Below are positions 1 to 10,339 of a DNA stretch of 64,000 bases, in pieces. Below the pieces are notes generated by a model. The model was not told where the DNA came from. It saw only the letters and a program-made list of their open reading frames with translations, and searched no databases. The position numbers and the translations under genes are program-made. Source of the stretch: an uncultured Flavobacteriales bacterium (GTDB taxonomy: Bacteria; Bacteroidota; Bacteroidia; Flavobacteriales_D; Sanyastnellaceae). The stretch is taken from assembly GCA_943787435.1 (NCBI GenBank), contig CALSMK010000008.1, positions 1 through 64,000 on the forward strand, in the 5' to 3' direction. Numbering within the stretch: position 1 is the stretch's first letter; each line of letters starts with the position of its first letter.

Positions 1-1438
1 CTTCAGACCGGAAGACTTCAAATCCCCATCGGTTGTAGATGGTCATTTCAAACAGCCCAATTCCATCGCCATAGCCACCAAACGTGTCGTTGATCAAATC
101 GTCATCTGGGGTAAACGCCGTGGGAAAGAACACGCTGTCTTGGGGGCAGAAATCAACGAGTTCTATGCTGGCTGAATCCTGACAACCGTTCGAAAGCAAG
201 GTCAAAGTGACCGTATAGGTCCCCTCCTCAGACAAGAGCGCCCCCGGCTGGTCGCCCCCCATGGACCAGGAATAAGACACCCCTGGTTGAGTCACGTCCA
301 CCCAGATGGGTCCGTCTTCATCCAAACAAAGCGAAGTGTCGCTGGCCAACTCAGGCACGGGCGCGGGTAAATATTCAGGAGAGGCCGAGCCGGTGCCCGT
401 GCAGCCGGTCACATCCACAGCAATGGCTTCGTAGGTGCCTGAACCGTTGACCACAATCGAGTTTCCCGCCTCACCAGTGGACCAACCCACCCCGGCTACC
501 GTGGTGTCTGAGGACACGTTGGCCGTCAGCACAACAGGCTCACCTTCACAGGCGGCACCACCCGATTCAACATCGATGACGGGGTTGCTGTAGACCCACA
601 CTTGAACCGTATCGGTGCGTTCGCACCCCGCCGGGTTCAGCGCCGTGACCCAGTACACATCTGACGTGTCTGCAGTGATGCTTTGTGCGCTGTCACCTGT
701 GTTCCACGTGATCGTTTCAATGGCAGGATTCAAGCCGCAGTCCAAAGTGGCTGTTTCGCCTTCGCACAACTCCAAATCCGGACCAAGGTCAATGGAGGCC
801 ACGTTGGCCGTCACAAAAATGCTGTCCTCATAGGTACAGCCTCCAGGTGGCGGGGTCGTGGCCGTCACGTAATACCATTGGTCCGCATCCACCAGCAACT
901 GAGGGGTGGCCGTTTGCGGATCCAAAAGCAACAGGGATGGCTCCCAATCCCAGCTGACGCCGGACATGGCTTGGGCCTCTGCAGAGGGCTGCAGCGTAAA
1001 TCCATAGAGGTCGCAGACCAACGTGTCATCGGCCAGACCAATGTCGATGGCTTCGGACACTTGAACCACAATGGTGTCTGTCCAAAAGCAATTGTTTTGC
1101 AAGTCTTGGGCGACGCACCAGATGGTCACGGTGCTGTCAAACACCGTTTCAAAGCTTTGCGTGTCTGTCCCTCCAAGCAGGTCAAAAGGGTACCAACTGA
1201 AATTGAAGTTTTCTGGCGCTGCATCCGATGGGTTGGCATAACCCTGCGCCACATTGATGTAGACAAACGTCTCCTGAGCCTCGCAAACGTAGTTGGGGTT
1301 GGTGGAGACGTATGGGAACCCGGATCCTGTGGAAACACAGGGGTCCTGCGCCCACGCACCCAACATTCCAATCAGGAAGATTCCCAGCAACAGAGCGTTG
1401 CGTTGAATGGCACCAATCATCTGCCTAAAGTTACCCAT
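1..1438 (-). CDS. Gliding-motility-associated / T9SS type B sorting domain protein (3' end cut by window)
   Basis: An open frame runs from an ATG at 1438 off the left edge. It begins with a signal peptide (hydrophobic run ending LGAWAQ) followed by Cys-rich Ig/PKD-like repeats with 'VCDLYGF', 'LCEGETATLDCG' and 'ACEGEPVVLTANVS' strand motifs. The last readable residues, FFPTAFTPDDDLINDTFG followed by YNRWG, are the hallmark of the gliding-motility-associated C-terminal (CHU_C) domain used for type IX secretion type B sorting in Bacteroidota. The protein is therefore inferred to be exported across the outer membrane and attached to the surface or released. Its ligand is unknown. Only the last few dozen residues should lie outside the window. 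It is the last gene of a minus-strand cluster, 41 bp after the Ig-like lipoprotein. Confidence 0.85.
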   Translation of the reverse strand, partial: MGNFRQMIGAIQRNALLLGIFLIGMLGAWAQDPCVSTGSGFPYVSTNPNYVCEAQETFVYINVAQGYANPSDAAPENFNFSWYPFDLLGGTDTQSFETVFDSTVTIWCVAQDLQNNCFWTDTIVVQVSEAIDIGLADDTLVCDLYGFTLQPSAEAQAMSGVSWDWEPSLLLLDPQTATPQLLVDADQWYYVTATTPPPGGCTYEDSIFVTANVASIDLGPDLELCEGETATLDCGLNPAIETITWNTGDSAQSITADTSDVYWVTALNPAGCERTDTVQVWVYSNPVIDVESGGAACEGEPVVLTANVSSDTTVAGVGWSTGEAGNSIVVNGSGTYEAIAVDVTGCTGTGSASPEYLPAPVPELASDTSLCLDEDGPIWVDVTQPGVSYSWSMGGDQPGALLSEEGTYTVTLTLLSNGCQDSASIELVDFCPQDSVFFPTAFTPDDDLINDTFGGYGDGIGLFEMTIYNRWGFEVFRSE

Positions 1439-1479
1439 GTCGCCACTCCTTTGACATGCCGCCGGAACCGGTCATCAAA

Positions 1480-3122
1480 TCACGGGCGTGGACGGGGAGA
1501 TTCTGTCAATTCCACCTCCCATCCTGCGCGGACTTCAAGGTCATTAGCCAACACCTTGATGCGCTCCGGATGGCGCCCATACAAAGGCTCAGCCCCTGAC
1601 CATCGGCCATTGCCATCCTTGTCGAGGATGCGCACCACGCCGTATCGACCTGGCGGCAACCCAGAAAAACGGCGGTCTTTCCCCAAAGGCCGGTCGTACA
1701 TCGGATCCCCAGCTGCATCCGTCAACACATGCAACACCCCCGGTTCAGGTGCTCGATCTGTGCTCAGCAAAATGGATCCTTGGCCATCCTCACCCAACAC
1801 CGAGAAAGAAAAAGACAGCGTATCAACATGGGTCACCCCTTGCCTCCGCAACGCCCCGGGTGCGAGTTCTATGGAATACCGGGCGGCCTCCACCAATGGG
1901 GCGCCTTTCAATCTGCCGCCGTCCAAAGACAACAAGGAAAGGTCCAGTTCTGATGTGTCACCCTCCAAAACCCACTCGCCAGAACAAAAACTCAGGTCAA
2001 GCGAGTCGGGCAAGGGTGCCATGCGCAATGAAAATCCACCCTGGGCATCGACTTGACGCTTGACCGACTCCACCGGAATGGGGCCCATGGCCCTTTCCAC
2101 TTTGCCAAACTTCAATGAATCCAAACCGCCGGGGTACACCAGCTGCCATGAATGGGATGCACTGTCAACAGTGAAACCGGTGAGTTCTGCCCACAAGCTG
2201 TCCCCCTCCAGATGAAGGTCAATGGCCGAATCTGGCCCCATCAAGGCCAATCCCAATTCCGATTCAAACCTCCCATCTGGGCCCTGCATCAGGTCGGCCA
2301 ACCCCTCCAGTTTTCCACGCCAAAAGCCGCTGGAGTCCACGCGAGAGCCGCTCAAATACAACGCTGGCTCTAGAGGGGGGGCATCCATCCTCAATTCAGG
2401 CCCTTCACTCAAGCTGTCCCACTGTGCAGAAGCCACCGGTTGATCCAACCAAGCCAGGGCCTCCCCTTCGTCGGCCCGGTAATTGCCGTTGACATCGTCC
2501 AAAGCCACAACGGCAAATTCACCCACGGGCAAAAACCCGATGTCAAACACGCCACTGTCGTTCACCAAGCCCACGTATTCAGGCATGGGTCGCAGAGAGT
2601 CCGGAAGCGCGCATTCTATGGCCCCCAGGGGAAGGCTGTCGGCATAAAGCAAGACCCTCGCCCCCGGCCTTTCTTTGGAAGTCCAGGCATCGACAGCCGT
2701 GCCCACAATCCGACCAGAATCCAATGCGGTGCCCGTGGAAAAAAACATGGGTAAGCCCCGCGGCCACGTTGGACTCCCTGAGGTCTCGAATCGCATTGCC
2801 AAACTGAACCACATAGGTCCTATCGGCCATCAATTCCTCCTCGCCCAAGTCCACCAGGACGGACCTCCCTTTGACCAGCAGGCGAGGAGGCTCATTCAAA
2901 GGAGGGGAAACCAAAACCTGCATCCTGGCGTCCTGAAGCTTGACAAACTCATCGAAGGTGGAGCACCAATTGGGTCTCTGCGAACCCAGTTTGCCCAAAA
3001 GGAGGATTCGCCTCCACCACTTGAGGTGGCGTTCGGTCCTGTTCACCTCCCCCAGGCGCACCCACCTGGGCACAACTGGCCAAAATCAGCAAGCACCCGA
3101 TTCCCCAATAGACTTGGCGCAT
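1480..3122 (-). CDS. Ig-like (Big_5) domain lipoprotein, two frameshifts
   Basis: The N-terminus MRQVYWGIGCLLILASC is a lipoprotein signal with Cys at the lipobox, followed by a 'DRTPPQVVEANPPFGQTGF' segment typical of the Bacteroidota Ig-like (Big_5) lipoproteins of about 550 residues. The reading frame changes twice. Near 2957 the frame passes from ...LVLH to FDEFVKLQDARMQV, which needs one fewer base. At 2739-2745 a run of seven A must be six to read THVF-STGTALDSG. After correction the whole family pattern is present (Ig-like first domain, then CarboxypepD-like and beta-rich repeats, for example FDIGFLPVGEFAVVALDDVNGN). The start 4 bp after the sulfoxide reductase stop fits an operon. The function is unknown; outer-membrane lipoprotein is an inference. 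The frameshifts are probably sequence errors. Confidence 0.72.
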
Positions 3123-3126
3123 TGAA

Positions 3127-3627
3127 TCAACCATGTGTTGGGGTGTAAAGCCGGTCGGCATTCTGATCAACGAGCCGTTGAACCCGAATCGCATCCTCAT
3201 CCTCAAAACCATTCAACTCGGCACTGTCCAGATCCAAGACGGCCTGTACCCCACCTTTGGGGTCTCGGATTGGAACCACCAACTCGCTTCGACTTAATGG
3301 GCTGCAGGCCACGTGGCCGGGAAAAGCATCCACATCGGGAACCAACACCGCAGAATTGGTTTCCCAAGCCTTGGCGCAAACCCCTCGCCCTTTCGACAAC
3401 CTTGTGCACGCCACAGGGCCCTGAAACGGACCGAGCACCAACTCCTCCTTGAGCACCCGGTAGAAACCCACCCAATGCCAACCAAAAGCCTCCTTCAGGA
3501 TGGCAGTGAGGTTGGCCTGGTTGGCCACCACATCCTCATCAGAAAGCAAAGCAGGACACTGCAATTCAAGCTGATCGTATCTGTCTGAGCGGGGGCTCTT
3601 GGAATCAAAGCTGGAGGCCATTGACAT
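3127..3627 (-). CDS. Free methionine-(R)-sulfoxide reductase, GAF domain
   Basis: A single 166-residue GAF domain. The segment GPVACTRLSKGRGVCAKAW ... VPDVDAFPGHVACSPLSRSE matches the fRMsr family (E. coli YebR/MsrC type) and keeps all three cysteines used for catalysis and disulfide exchange. The enzyme reduces free L-methionine (R)-sulfoxide in the cytoplasm, using thioredoxin as reductant. The length is normal. The start is ATG at 3627; a second ATG at 3621 is equally possible. It lies between the DUF72 gene and the Ig-like lipoprotein on the same strand with short gaps, suggesting co-transcription. Confidence 0.88.
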   Translation of the reverse strand: MSMASSFDSKSPRSDRYDQLELQCPALLSDEDVVANQANLTAILKEAFGWHWVGFYRVLKEELVLGPFQGPVACTRLSKGRGVCAKAWETNSAVLVPDVDAFPGHVACSPLSRSELVVPIRDPKGGVQAVLDLDSAELNGFEDEDAIRVQRLVDQNADRLYTPTHG

Positions 3628-3657
3628 GCGGCGAAGTTCGCGGTTCAGGAAGAAGGG

Positions 3658-4621
3658 TCAAAAGAGGGTGGGAATCGGGGCGCGGACCTTCAATTTCAGG
3701 CGCTCTTCCACCAAGTCGGCAAAAAGTCGGCAGGTGTCCGGCGTCTTCACGCTGTCGGGCTGATGCACCAAAAGGTCCACAGACTTCAGGCCTTGTTCGC
3801 TCCAGATGGCAAGCCGGTCACACCACGCTTTCAGTCGCAATGCATCCGAGGCATGACCAGAGTAGCCCCCGAACCGCAACAGCAAAAAAGGAGCGGTCAT
3901 CCTCATGTGCATGGCATCCCTGCGAAGGGCCGTATCGCTGATCACGGCACCCATGCCCAATTCCAACATTGTGGCCCACGTGCCCTCAGCTTCTGGCGAA
4001 CCCGTAAACCAGTCTGGATGACGGAATTCCACAGCCACCTCAAGCTCTCTGGGCCATGCCTTCAAATAGGCATTCAACTTCTCCGCATGTCGAGGAGAAA
4101 AATGGGGCGGCAACTGAATGAAGGACGGTCCCCGCTTCTTTCCCAACGCCAAGATGCCTTCTATGAAATCATCTGTGGGCCCCACGCAATCATTGAACCT
4201 CCGGTAATGGCTGATGATGGCCGGAAACTTGGGACAGAATCGAAAGTCATCGGGCATGGCGTCTGCCCATTGGGCCCATGCGATCTGGGGGGTGAATCCG
4301 ATAGTGGGTGGCATTGAGCTCAATGGTTCCAAACGCCGCCCCATAGTGAACGGGCCAAGTGCGCTGTGGCTCCTTTGCCGGATACACCGTCCCTCGCCAT
4401 GGCTTGATCGTCCACATGGTGCCTCCGGCACGGACCTCCAAAGGCGAATTGCCTGCGATTCCAGAACTCAGTCCTTGGACGGTGTCGGCATGATCTGAGG
4501 GCATTGAAAAGTCAATGCCCGGCAATGCAACCGCTGCCCCGTCTTCTGGAATCTTGCCATACTTCACAGCAACAAAGTAAGCGGGTACAGCCTCAAAATT
4601 CACACCCGAACGTATGTCCAT
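3658..4621 (-). CDS. DUF72 family protein, one frameshift
   Basis: The N-terminal part contains AFGTIELNATHYRI and the C-terminal part QWADAMPDDFRFCPKFPAIISH ... GPSFIQLPPHFSPRH ... VAVEFRHPDWF, the ordered signatures of DUF72, a TIM-barrel-like family of unknown activity. The two parts lie in different frames joined at a run of six G (4287-4292, C on the coding strand) that must be five for the frame to continue; everything else is intact, so a homopolymer error is the likeliest cause. ATG at 4621 was chosen because the earlier ATG at 4648 would run toward the divergent ComF-like gene. A GTG at about 4576 is an alternative start closer to the family's usual N-terminus. Confidence 0.75.
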
Positions 4622-4657
4622 TGGCCCTTGTTTGCAGCGGTGATTCAATCCCTTTCC

Positions 4658-5324
4658 ATGCTGGCCAGCGCGGTGATTCCTAGACGATGCTCCTGCTGCA
4701 TGACGCCGCTTACCTCAGGAGAATTAAAATGGTGCGGGCCTTGTGAATTTGGGTTGGATTCGACACGCGGCCAACCCATTGGAGCGATTCGACGACCGGC
4801 TCGACTGGTGCTTTGGGTGGTCCTGGCTCAGCATGGCCAGCAGAGGAGAGCGCCAGTTGGTGCACCAACTGAAATACGGCGGTCATGCATCCCTTGGGCA
4901 CACATTGGGAGAGGCCATGGCGCGAGAATTCCTCGGGTCCCAAGATTGGAATTCGGCTCAAAGCTGGGGCATCGTGCCCATACCCCTCCATCGAAAACGT
5001 CTGCGCCGTCGTGGATACAATCAAAGTGAACAGCTGGCCTCAGGATGGGCTACCGTGACCAAAATGAAGGCCATGAACCCTTTGATCCGCGCAAAAGCAG
5101 GAGCCTCCTTGACCAAAATGTCCAGAACCCAGCGCCTCTCCCATGGTGAAAACCCCTTCAGTTGGATTCCCCCGAAAGCCCCCCTCCTTGGGTCCATCCA
5201 AGGGCTGTTGATCGTGGACGACGTGGTCACCACGGGCAGCACATTAGAACGCGCACATTCCACCGTCCGTCAGCATTGGCCAGGGCCTTTGGGCTTTGTG
5301 ACCATGCTCGACGCCATCCTTTGA
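4658..5324 (+). CDS. ComF-like phosphoribosyltransferase, one frameshift
   Basis: The N-terminus carries a four-cysteine zinc-finger pattern (RRCSCCMTPL ... WCGPC) and the rest a phosphoribosyltransferase domain: LVHQLKYGG, GIVPIPLHRKRLRRRGYNQSEQLA and the PRPP loop LLIVDDVVTTGSTLE. This is the layout of ComF/GntX proteins, involved in DNA uptake in competent bacteria and of uncertain role elsewhere. The frame shifts once between about 4755 and 4775, after CEFGLDSTR and before AANPLERFDDRLDW. The start at 4658 leaves a 36-bp divergent gap to the DUF72 gene. The corrected length, about 220 residues, is normal for the family. Confidence 0.75.
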
Positions 5325-5505
5325 CTCAGAGCAAGCCGAACTGACGGAAATGGCGGCCCGTAAAGGTCCATATATCGACTGCAATGGCGAAGCATCTAGA
5401 TGGCAAACGTCTGGTCACAACTCGGGGCCATCTTCGCCTGCAAACCCACCAAGGCTGTCCGCAGCTCCGGAAAAGACGGGGTGTCCTGGGGTGCCTGAGG
5501 AAGCT

Positions 5506-8500
5506 TCAGAGACCGTGGCACTTCTTGTACTTCTTACCAGAGCCACAGGGGCAGGGCTCGTTGGGCAAGGTCTTCTTCTCCACGCGCACTGGCTCCACTT
5601 TGGGTGGTGGTGGCGGAGGCATCGCTCCCGCTTGGCCTCCAGGCCCAGCTTGTTGGACTCCTGCACGTGCCGCCGAAATGCGCTGCTCATTCAAGTTTTG
5701 GACCCCCTGTTTGGAGGTTTGAACCCGTGGAGTTGGAGTTGGGCGACCCGATGGTGCGCGACGAACTTGGTCGGGCTGGCTGGGCAACTGGCACTTGAGC
5801 AAAAAGCTGGCCACGTCTTGGTTCATCTTCCGAACCATGTGCTTGAACAGCTCATAGGATTCGAACTTGTAAATCAACAAGGGGTCTTTTTGCTCGAATC
5901 GGGCATGCTGAACATTGGACCTCAAGTCGTCCATGTTGCGCAAGTGCTCTTTCCAAAGCTGGTCCAGCACACCCAAAACAACAGACTTTTCCAGCTCGTC
6001 GACCAAGGTTGTGCCCGATGAGTCCACCGCCTCTTGAATGTTGGTCAGGACCTGCATGTTGCGCCGGCCATCGGTAAAGGGCACCGCAATGTTGACGAAC
6101 TGATTGGAGTCGTCTTCCAACACGCGCTGAATGACGGGCGTGGCGTGTTCTGCCAACGAAGCCATTCTGTCGTGGTAATGCTTTTCAGCCGTGCCATGCA
6201 AAGACTGAGACTGGGCCTCAGGAGCTCCTGTCCCAAAGTCATTGGAGGTGAAAGGCGGGTCGACACCCAACTCAGCCAAGCTGCGGATCCGCAGCCCTTC
6301 AAAGTCTTTGGATGGTGTGAATTCGGTGATCAATGCATCGGACAGCTCATAGAACATCCCGGAGATGTCAAACTTCAATCGCTCCCCATGCAAGGCATTC
6401 CGGCGGCGACGGTAAATCACCTCGCGCTGGCTGTTCATGACGTCGTCATACTCCAGCAAACGCTTGCGGATTCCAAAGTTGTTCTCCTCCACTTTTCGCT
6501 GGGCGCGCTCAATGGATTTGGTGATCATGGAATGCTGGATGACTTCTCCATCCTTGTGCCCAAGGCGGTCCATCATTTTGGAGACGCGCTCGCTTTGGAA
6601 CAAGCGCATCAAATCGTCCTCCAAGGAGACATAGAATTGGCTGCTGCCTGGGTCCCCTTGGCGACCTGAACGGCCCCTCAATTGGCGGTCTACCCGCCGG
6701 CTGTCGTGTCGTTCGGTTCCAATGATGCCCAAACCACCAGCGGCCTTGACCTCATCGCTGAGCTTGATGTCGGTTCCCCGACCCGCCATGTTGGTCGCAA
6801 TCGTCACTGCCCCCGGTTGGCCAGCCTTGGCGACCACTTCTGCTTCTGCCTGGTGGCGCTTGGCGTTCAAAACCTGGTGTTCAATTTTCCGAATGTCCAA
6901 CATCCGGCTGAGCAGTTCACTGACCTCCACAGTCGTGGTTCCCACCAAAACAGGACGTCCTGCATCCCGCATTTTGACCACGTCATCAATCACCGCATTG
7001 AACTTCTCCCGCTTGGTCTTGAAGACCATGTCATCCTCGTCGTTCCTGGCAATGGGACGGTTGGTTGGAATGCTCATCACATCCAACTCGTAAATGTCCC
7101 ACAGCTCCTGAGCCTCGGTTTCGGCCGTACCCGTCATGCCCGAAAGCTTGTGGTACATGCGGAAATAGTTTTGGAGCGTGATCGTGGCGTAGGTCTGCGT
7201 GGCCGCTTCGATTCGAACCCCCTCCTTGGCCTCGATGGCTTGGTGCAACCCGTCTGAATACCGCCGCCCCTCCATGATCCGACCGGTCTGCTCATCCACA
7301 ATTTTGACCTTGTTGTCCATCACCACGTAGTCCACGTCTTTCTCAAACAAGGCGTAGGACTTGAGCAGCTGGTTCATGGTGTGAAGGCGGGCGGACTTGA
7401 TTCCCTGCTCTCGAAACAAGGATTCCCGCTTTTCTTGCTTCACCGCATCCGAATCTTCAGAAGCATCAATCTCCACAAGGGAACCCGGAACATCAGGCAT
7501 GGTGAAGAAGTGGTCGTCCTCCATGTTCGCCGTCAGCATGGCGATTCCCATTTCGGTCAACTCCACCTGGTTTTGCTTTTCATCAATGACGAAGTAGAGC
7601 TCTTCGTCGGCTTCAGGCATCATCCGCTTGTTGTCCTGGAGGTAAAACCCTTCAGTCTTCAGCAATTGCTGCCTCATGCCATCCTCACTCAAAAACTTGA
7701 TGAGAGACTTGGTCTTTGGCAGACCTCGGTACGCCCGAAACAAGGACAATCCTCCGGTGCGGGTGGTCTCCTTGTCAGAGGCATTGTCTCCCAATTTCTT
7801 CTTGGCATCGGTGATGAAGCCGTTGACCACTTGCCGTTGCTTTTGAACCAACTGCACGACTTTCGGCCGAAGCTGCTCGAATTCATGCTCGTCTCCTTTG
7901 GGCGTCGGGCCTGAGATGATCAAAGGTGTACGGGCCTCATCGATCAATACGCTGTCCACCTCGTCGACGATGGCGTAGTGGTGCTTGCGCTGAACCAACT
8001 GGTCTGGCCGCATGGCCATGTTGTCCCTCAAGTAGTCAAATCCAAATTCATTGTTGGTCCCGTAGACCACATCGCACTTGTAGGCCTCGCGACGGGCTTC
8101 GGAGTTGGGCTGGTGCTTGTCAATGCAATCCACCGTGAGGCCGTGGAATTGAAAAATGGGACCCATCCATTCCGAGTCCCTTCGCGCCAAATAATCATTG
8201 ACCGTGACCAAATGCACACCTCGTCCGGTCAATGCATTCAAAAACATCGGAAGGGTGGCCACCAAAGTCTTTCCCTCACCCGTCTGCATTTCGGCCACCT
8301 TGCCTCTGTGCAGTGCAACACCCCCAATCAATTGCACATCGTAGTGGACCATGTTCCATTCCACATCTGACCCTGCCGCTTTCCATGAACGGGCCCAAAA
8401 CGACCGCTCTCCTTCTACCCTCACAAAGTCCCTCGCAGCCGCAAGATCCCTGTCCATGTCGGACGCTGTGACTTCTATTTCTCCATCCGCAGCGAAGCGA

Positions 8501-8883
8501 CTCGCTGTCTCTTTGAGCAGAGCAAAACCCTCTGGCAACAACGTTTCTAATGCCTCTTCCAAGCCAGCATCGATGTCCTTCTCCAAGGCATCCACCTTGT
8601 CGTAAATGACCTCCTTGGCCTCGAACGGCATGGCGGGGTTGGTGCTCACTTGCGCCTTGAGCTCGTCGGACTCCCGAACCAGGTTCTCGACGTGGGCCAG
8701 AATCCGGCGCTTCAAGTCGGCACTGCGCTCACGCAAACCATCTGCCGTCAGACCGGCCATTTCCGCCTCATGCGTTTTGATCGCATCGATGGCGGGCTGG
8801 ATGGCCTGCACGTCTGTCGCCGCCTTGTCTCCAACCAGCTTCTTGACGATTTTATTGAAAGCTCCAATCATGGGGTTCTTCAT
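5506..8883 (-). CDS. secA: Preprotein translocase ATPase SecA
   Basis: A 1125-residue SecA, the cytoplasmic motor that drives unfolded proteins through SecYEG. Walker A is at residues 199-206 (MQTGEGKT), the DEAD-like motif is in IVDEVDSVLIDEARTPLI, and the helicase II motifs VATNMAGRGTDIKL and QLRGRSGRQGDPG are intact. The protein is longer than the E. coli enzyme (about 900), in line with Bacteroidota SecAs that have N-proximal and central insertions. The C-terminus has a proline-rich linker and the zinc-binding tail PCPCGSGKKYKKCHG, which binds SecB and ribosomes in other bacteria. It is transcribed alone, divergent from nrdB. Confidence 0.98.
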   Translation of the reverse strand: MKNPMIGAFNKIVKKLVGDKAATDVQAIQPAIDAIKTHEAEMAGLTADGLRERSADLKRRILAHVENLVRESDELKAQVSTNPAMPFEAKEVIYDKVDALEKDIDAGLEEALETLLPEGFALLKETASRFAADGEIEVTASDMDRDLAAARDFVRVEGERSFWARSWKAAGSDVEWNMVHYDVQLIGGVALHRGKVAEMQTGEGKTLVATLPMFLNALTGRGVHLVTVNDYLARRDSEWMGPIFQFHGLTVDCIDKHQPNSEARREAYKCDVVYGTNNEFGFDYLRDNMAMRPDQLVQRKHHYAIVDEVDSVLIDEARTPLIISGPTPKGDEHEFEQLRPKVVQLVQKQRQVVNGFITDAKKKLGDNASDKETTRTGGLSLFRAYRGLPKTKSLIKFLSEDGMRQQLLKTEGFYLQDNKRMMPEADEELYFVIDEKQNQVELTEMGIAMLTANMEDDHFFTMPDVPGSLVEIDASEDSDAVKQEKRESLFREQGIKSARLHTMNQLLKSYALFEKDVDYVVMDNKVKIVDEQTGRIMEGRRYSDGLHQAIEAKEGVRIEAATQTYATITLQNYFRMYHKLSGMTGTAETEAQELWDIYELDVMSIPTNRPIARNDEDDMVFKTKREKFNAVIDDVVKMRDAGRPVLVGTTTVEVSELLSRMLDIRKIEHQVLNAKRHQAEAEVVAKAGQPGAVTIATNMAGRGTDIKLSDEVKAAGGLGIIGTERHDSRRVDRQLRGRSGRQGDPGSSQFYVSLEDDLMRLFQSERVSKMMDRLGHKDGEVIQHSMITKSIERAQRKVEENNFGIRKRLLEYDDVMNSQREVIYRRRRNALHGERLKFDISGMFYELSDALITEFTPSKDFEGLRIRSLAELGVDPPFTSNDFGTGAPEAQSQSLHGTAEKHYHDRMASLAEHATPVIQRVLEDDSNQFVNIAVPFTDGRRNMQVLTNIQEAVDSSGTTLVDELEKSVVLGVLDQLWKEHLRNMDDLRSNVQHARFEQKDPLLIYKFESYELFKHMVRKMNQDVASFLLKCQLPSQPDQVRRAPSGRPTPTPRVQTSKQGVQNLNEQRISAARAGVQQAGPGGQAGAMPPPPPPKVEPVRVEKKTLPNEPCPCGSGKKYKKCHGL

Positions 8884-8898
8884 GTTCCTCTCTCATGC

Positions 8899-8934
8899 CC
8901 TGAAAAATTTCAGGACACCACACAAGAGGTGTGG
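8899..8934 (-). promoter_or_regulatory. Two inverted repeats in the secA leader
   Basis: CCTGAAA-AA-TTTCAGG at 8899-8914 (7-bp arms) and CCACAC-N5-GTGTGG at 8918-8934 (6-bp arms) lie side by side between the putative -7 box and the secA start. The outer repeat begins 1 bp from the -7 box, where a repressor would block transcription initiation; the inner one would form a hairpin in the 5' leader. Their function is not known. Confidence 0.45.
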
Positions 8935-8935
8935 A

Positions 8936-8943
8936 CAAAATTA
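8936..8943 (-). promoter_or_regulatory. Candidate secA -7 box TAATTTTG
   Basis: On the minus strand the octamer TAATTTTG matches the Bacteroidota sigma-ABfr -7 element TAnnTTTG. It lies 52 bp upstream of the secA ATG. No clear TTG sits at the ideal -33 spacing, so the call rests mainly on the -7 box. Confidence 0.45.
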
Positions 8944-9250
8944 AGCGTTGAAGAGGCGACTATCATTCCCAAAGGATGCAACTCAACCATTGAATTTTCA
9001 GGCGACTACATCACAATAAATTGATTCAACTCCCATGACTCACTCTTTGACACTCACGACCCTATTAACAAAACAAGTGTCTAAATAACAGTCATTTAAG
9101 GTGTTTATCTACACCCGTGTTGACAAAAGAAGCCGGGTGTTCATCCTTTCCGATTGCCTGAGAAAAAAGACCTCTGCAAATTTGAAGACTCTCCTTTTGT
9201 GGGTGTCAAAACTCCTTTGACCCCTTCGAAAAACCCTTATCGCAAGCAAC

Positions 9251-10339
9251 ATGATCGACGAGCAGAACGGCACCACGCAAGACCCAAACGAAGCCATGGC
9301 TCCGGCCGCAACCCAAGACGGTCAGTTGGCCATTGATGCGGTGCTTCCAGAGAACACCACGGTTTCCGAACCGATCCTGGAAGACAATCCGAATCGTTTT
9401 GTCTTGTTCCCGATTCAGCACGACGACATCTGGAACTTCTACAAGAAATCAGAGGCCAGCTTTTGGACCGCGGAAGAGATTGATCTCGCTGCAGACCTCG
9501 TTGATTGGAGCGAAAAGCTCAATGACAACGAGCGTTACTTCATCAAGCACATCCTCGCATTTTTTGCCGCCTCTGATGGCATTGTCAACGAAAATCTCGC
9601 AGAGAATTTTGTGGCTGAGGTGCAATACACGGAAGCCAAGTTCTTCTATGGTTTCCAAATCATGATGGAGAACATTCACTCGGAGACTTACTCCTTGCTG
9701 ATTGACACTTACATCAAAGACAAGGAGGAGAAAAACCACTTGTTCAACGCCATCGAAACCCTCGACTGCGTGAAGAAAAAAGCCGACTGGGCTTTGGAGT
9801 GGATCGACAATGGAAGCTTCGCAGAACGGATTGTTGCTTTTGCGGCTGTCGAAGGGATTTTCTTCAGCGGAAGTTTCTGCTCCATCTTCTGGCTCAAGAA
9901 GCGTGGCTTGATGCCAGGCTTGAGCTTCTCGAACGAACTCATCTCTAGAGACGAGGGCATGCACTGCGACTTCGCTTGCCTGCTCTACACCCGCCACTTG
10001 GTCAACAAGCTGCCAAAGTCCAAAATCGAGCGCATCATCAAGGATGCCGTTGCCATCGAAAAAGAGTTCGTCTGCGATGCACTCCCTGTTCGCTTGATCG
10101 GCATGAATTCCGACTTGATGAGTCAGTACATTGAGTTTGTAGCAGACCGCCTGTTGGTCGAACTCGGAAACGAGAAGATCTACAACACATCGAATCCATT
10201 TGACTTCATGGAAATGATCTCGCTCCAGGGCAAGACCAACTTCTTTGAGAAGCGGGTGGCTGAATACCAGAAGGCTGGAGTCAACCAAACCGGCGAGGAT
10301 CAAGGGTCTCAAGGCTTCACCTTGGACGCGGACTTCTGA
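9251..10339 (+). CDS. nrdB: Class Ia ribonucleotide reductase, small (radical) subunit
   Basis: A 362-residue R2 subunit that houses the di-iron centre and tyrosyl radical needed to reduce ribonucleoside diphosphates. The segment MENIHSETY has the ligands Glu140 and His143 and the radical Tyr147 in the canonical ExxHxxxY spacing. The second ligand set is visible in FAAVEGIFF and [11 protein letters not shown]. The C-terminal tail rich in Asp/Phe (FTLDADF) is the usual docking peptide for NrdA. The start is ATG at 9251. It lies 226 bp ahead of nrdA, with which it forms the functional enzyme. Confidence 0.96.
   Translation: MIDEQNGTTQDPNEAMAPAATQDGQLAIDAVLPENTTVSEPILEDNPNRFVLFPIQHDDIWNFYKKSEASFWTAEEIDLAADLVDWSEKLNDNERYFIKHILAFFAASDGIVNENLAENFVAEVQYTEAKFFYGFQIMMENIHSETYSLLIDTYIKDKEEKNHLFNAIETLDCVKKKADWALEWIDNGSFAERIVAFAAVEGIFFSGSFCSIFWLKKRGLMPGLSFSNELISRDEGMHCDFACLLYTRHLVNKLPKSKIERIIKDAVAIEKEFVCDALPVRLIGMNSDLMSQYIEFVADRLLVELGNEKIYNTSNPFDFMEMISLQGKTNFFEKRVAEYQKAGVNQTGEDQGSQGFTLDADF

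Larger units (their letters stand above)
8884..9250. other. 367-bp divergent intergenic region between secA and nrdB
   Basis: This gap holds the secA promoter and leader on the minus strand (see separate entries) and presumably the nrdB promoter on the plus strand. It becomes AT-rich around 9010-9240. Short inverted repeats are visible, such as GGTGT/ACACC at about 9100-9115. I could not identify a convincing NrdR box pair or a clean TAnnTTTG box for nrdB. No ORF, tRNA or small RNA was recognised. Confidence 0.6.

Noticed and set aside
683-2056. 457-codon plus-strand open frame over the first 2 kb
   Set aside because: The minus strand carries the T9SS-type protein and the lipoprotein with clear family motifs; the plus frame spans both and the gap.
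9061-9125. NrdR boxes upstream of nrdB
   Set aside because: Short ACAC/GTGT elements occur but do not form the paired 16-bp NrdR pattern at the correct spacing.
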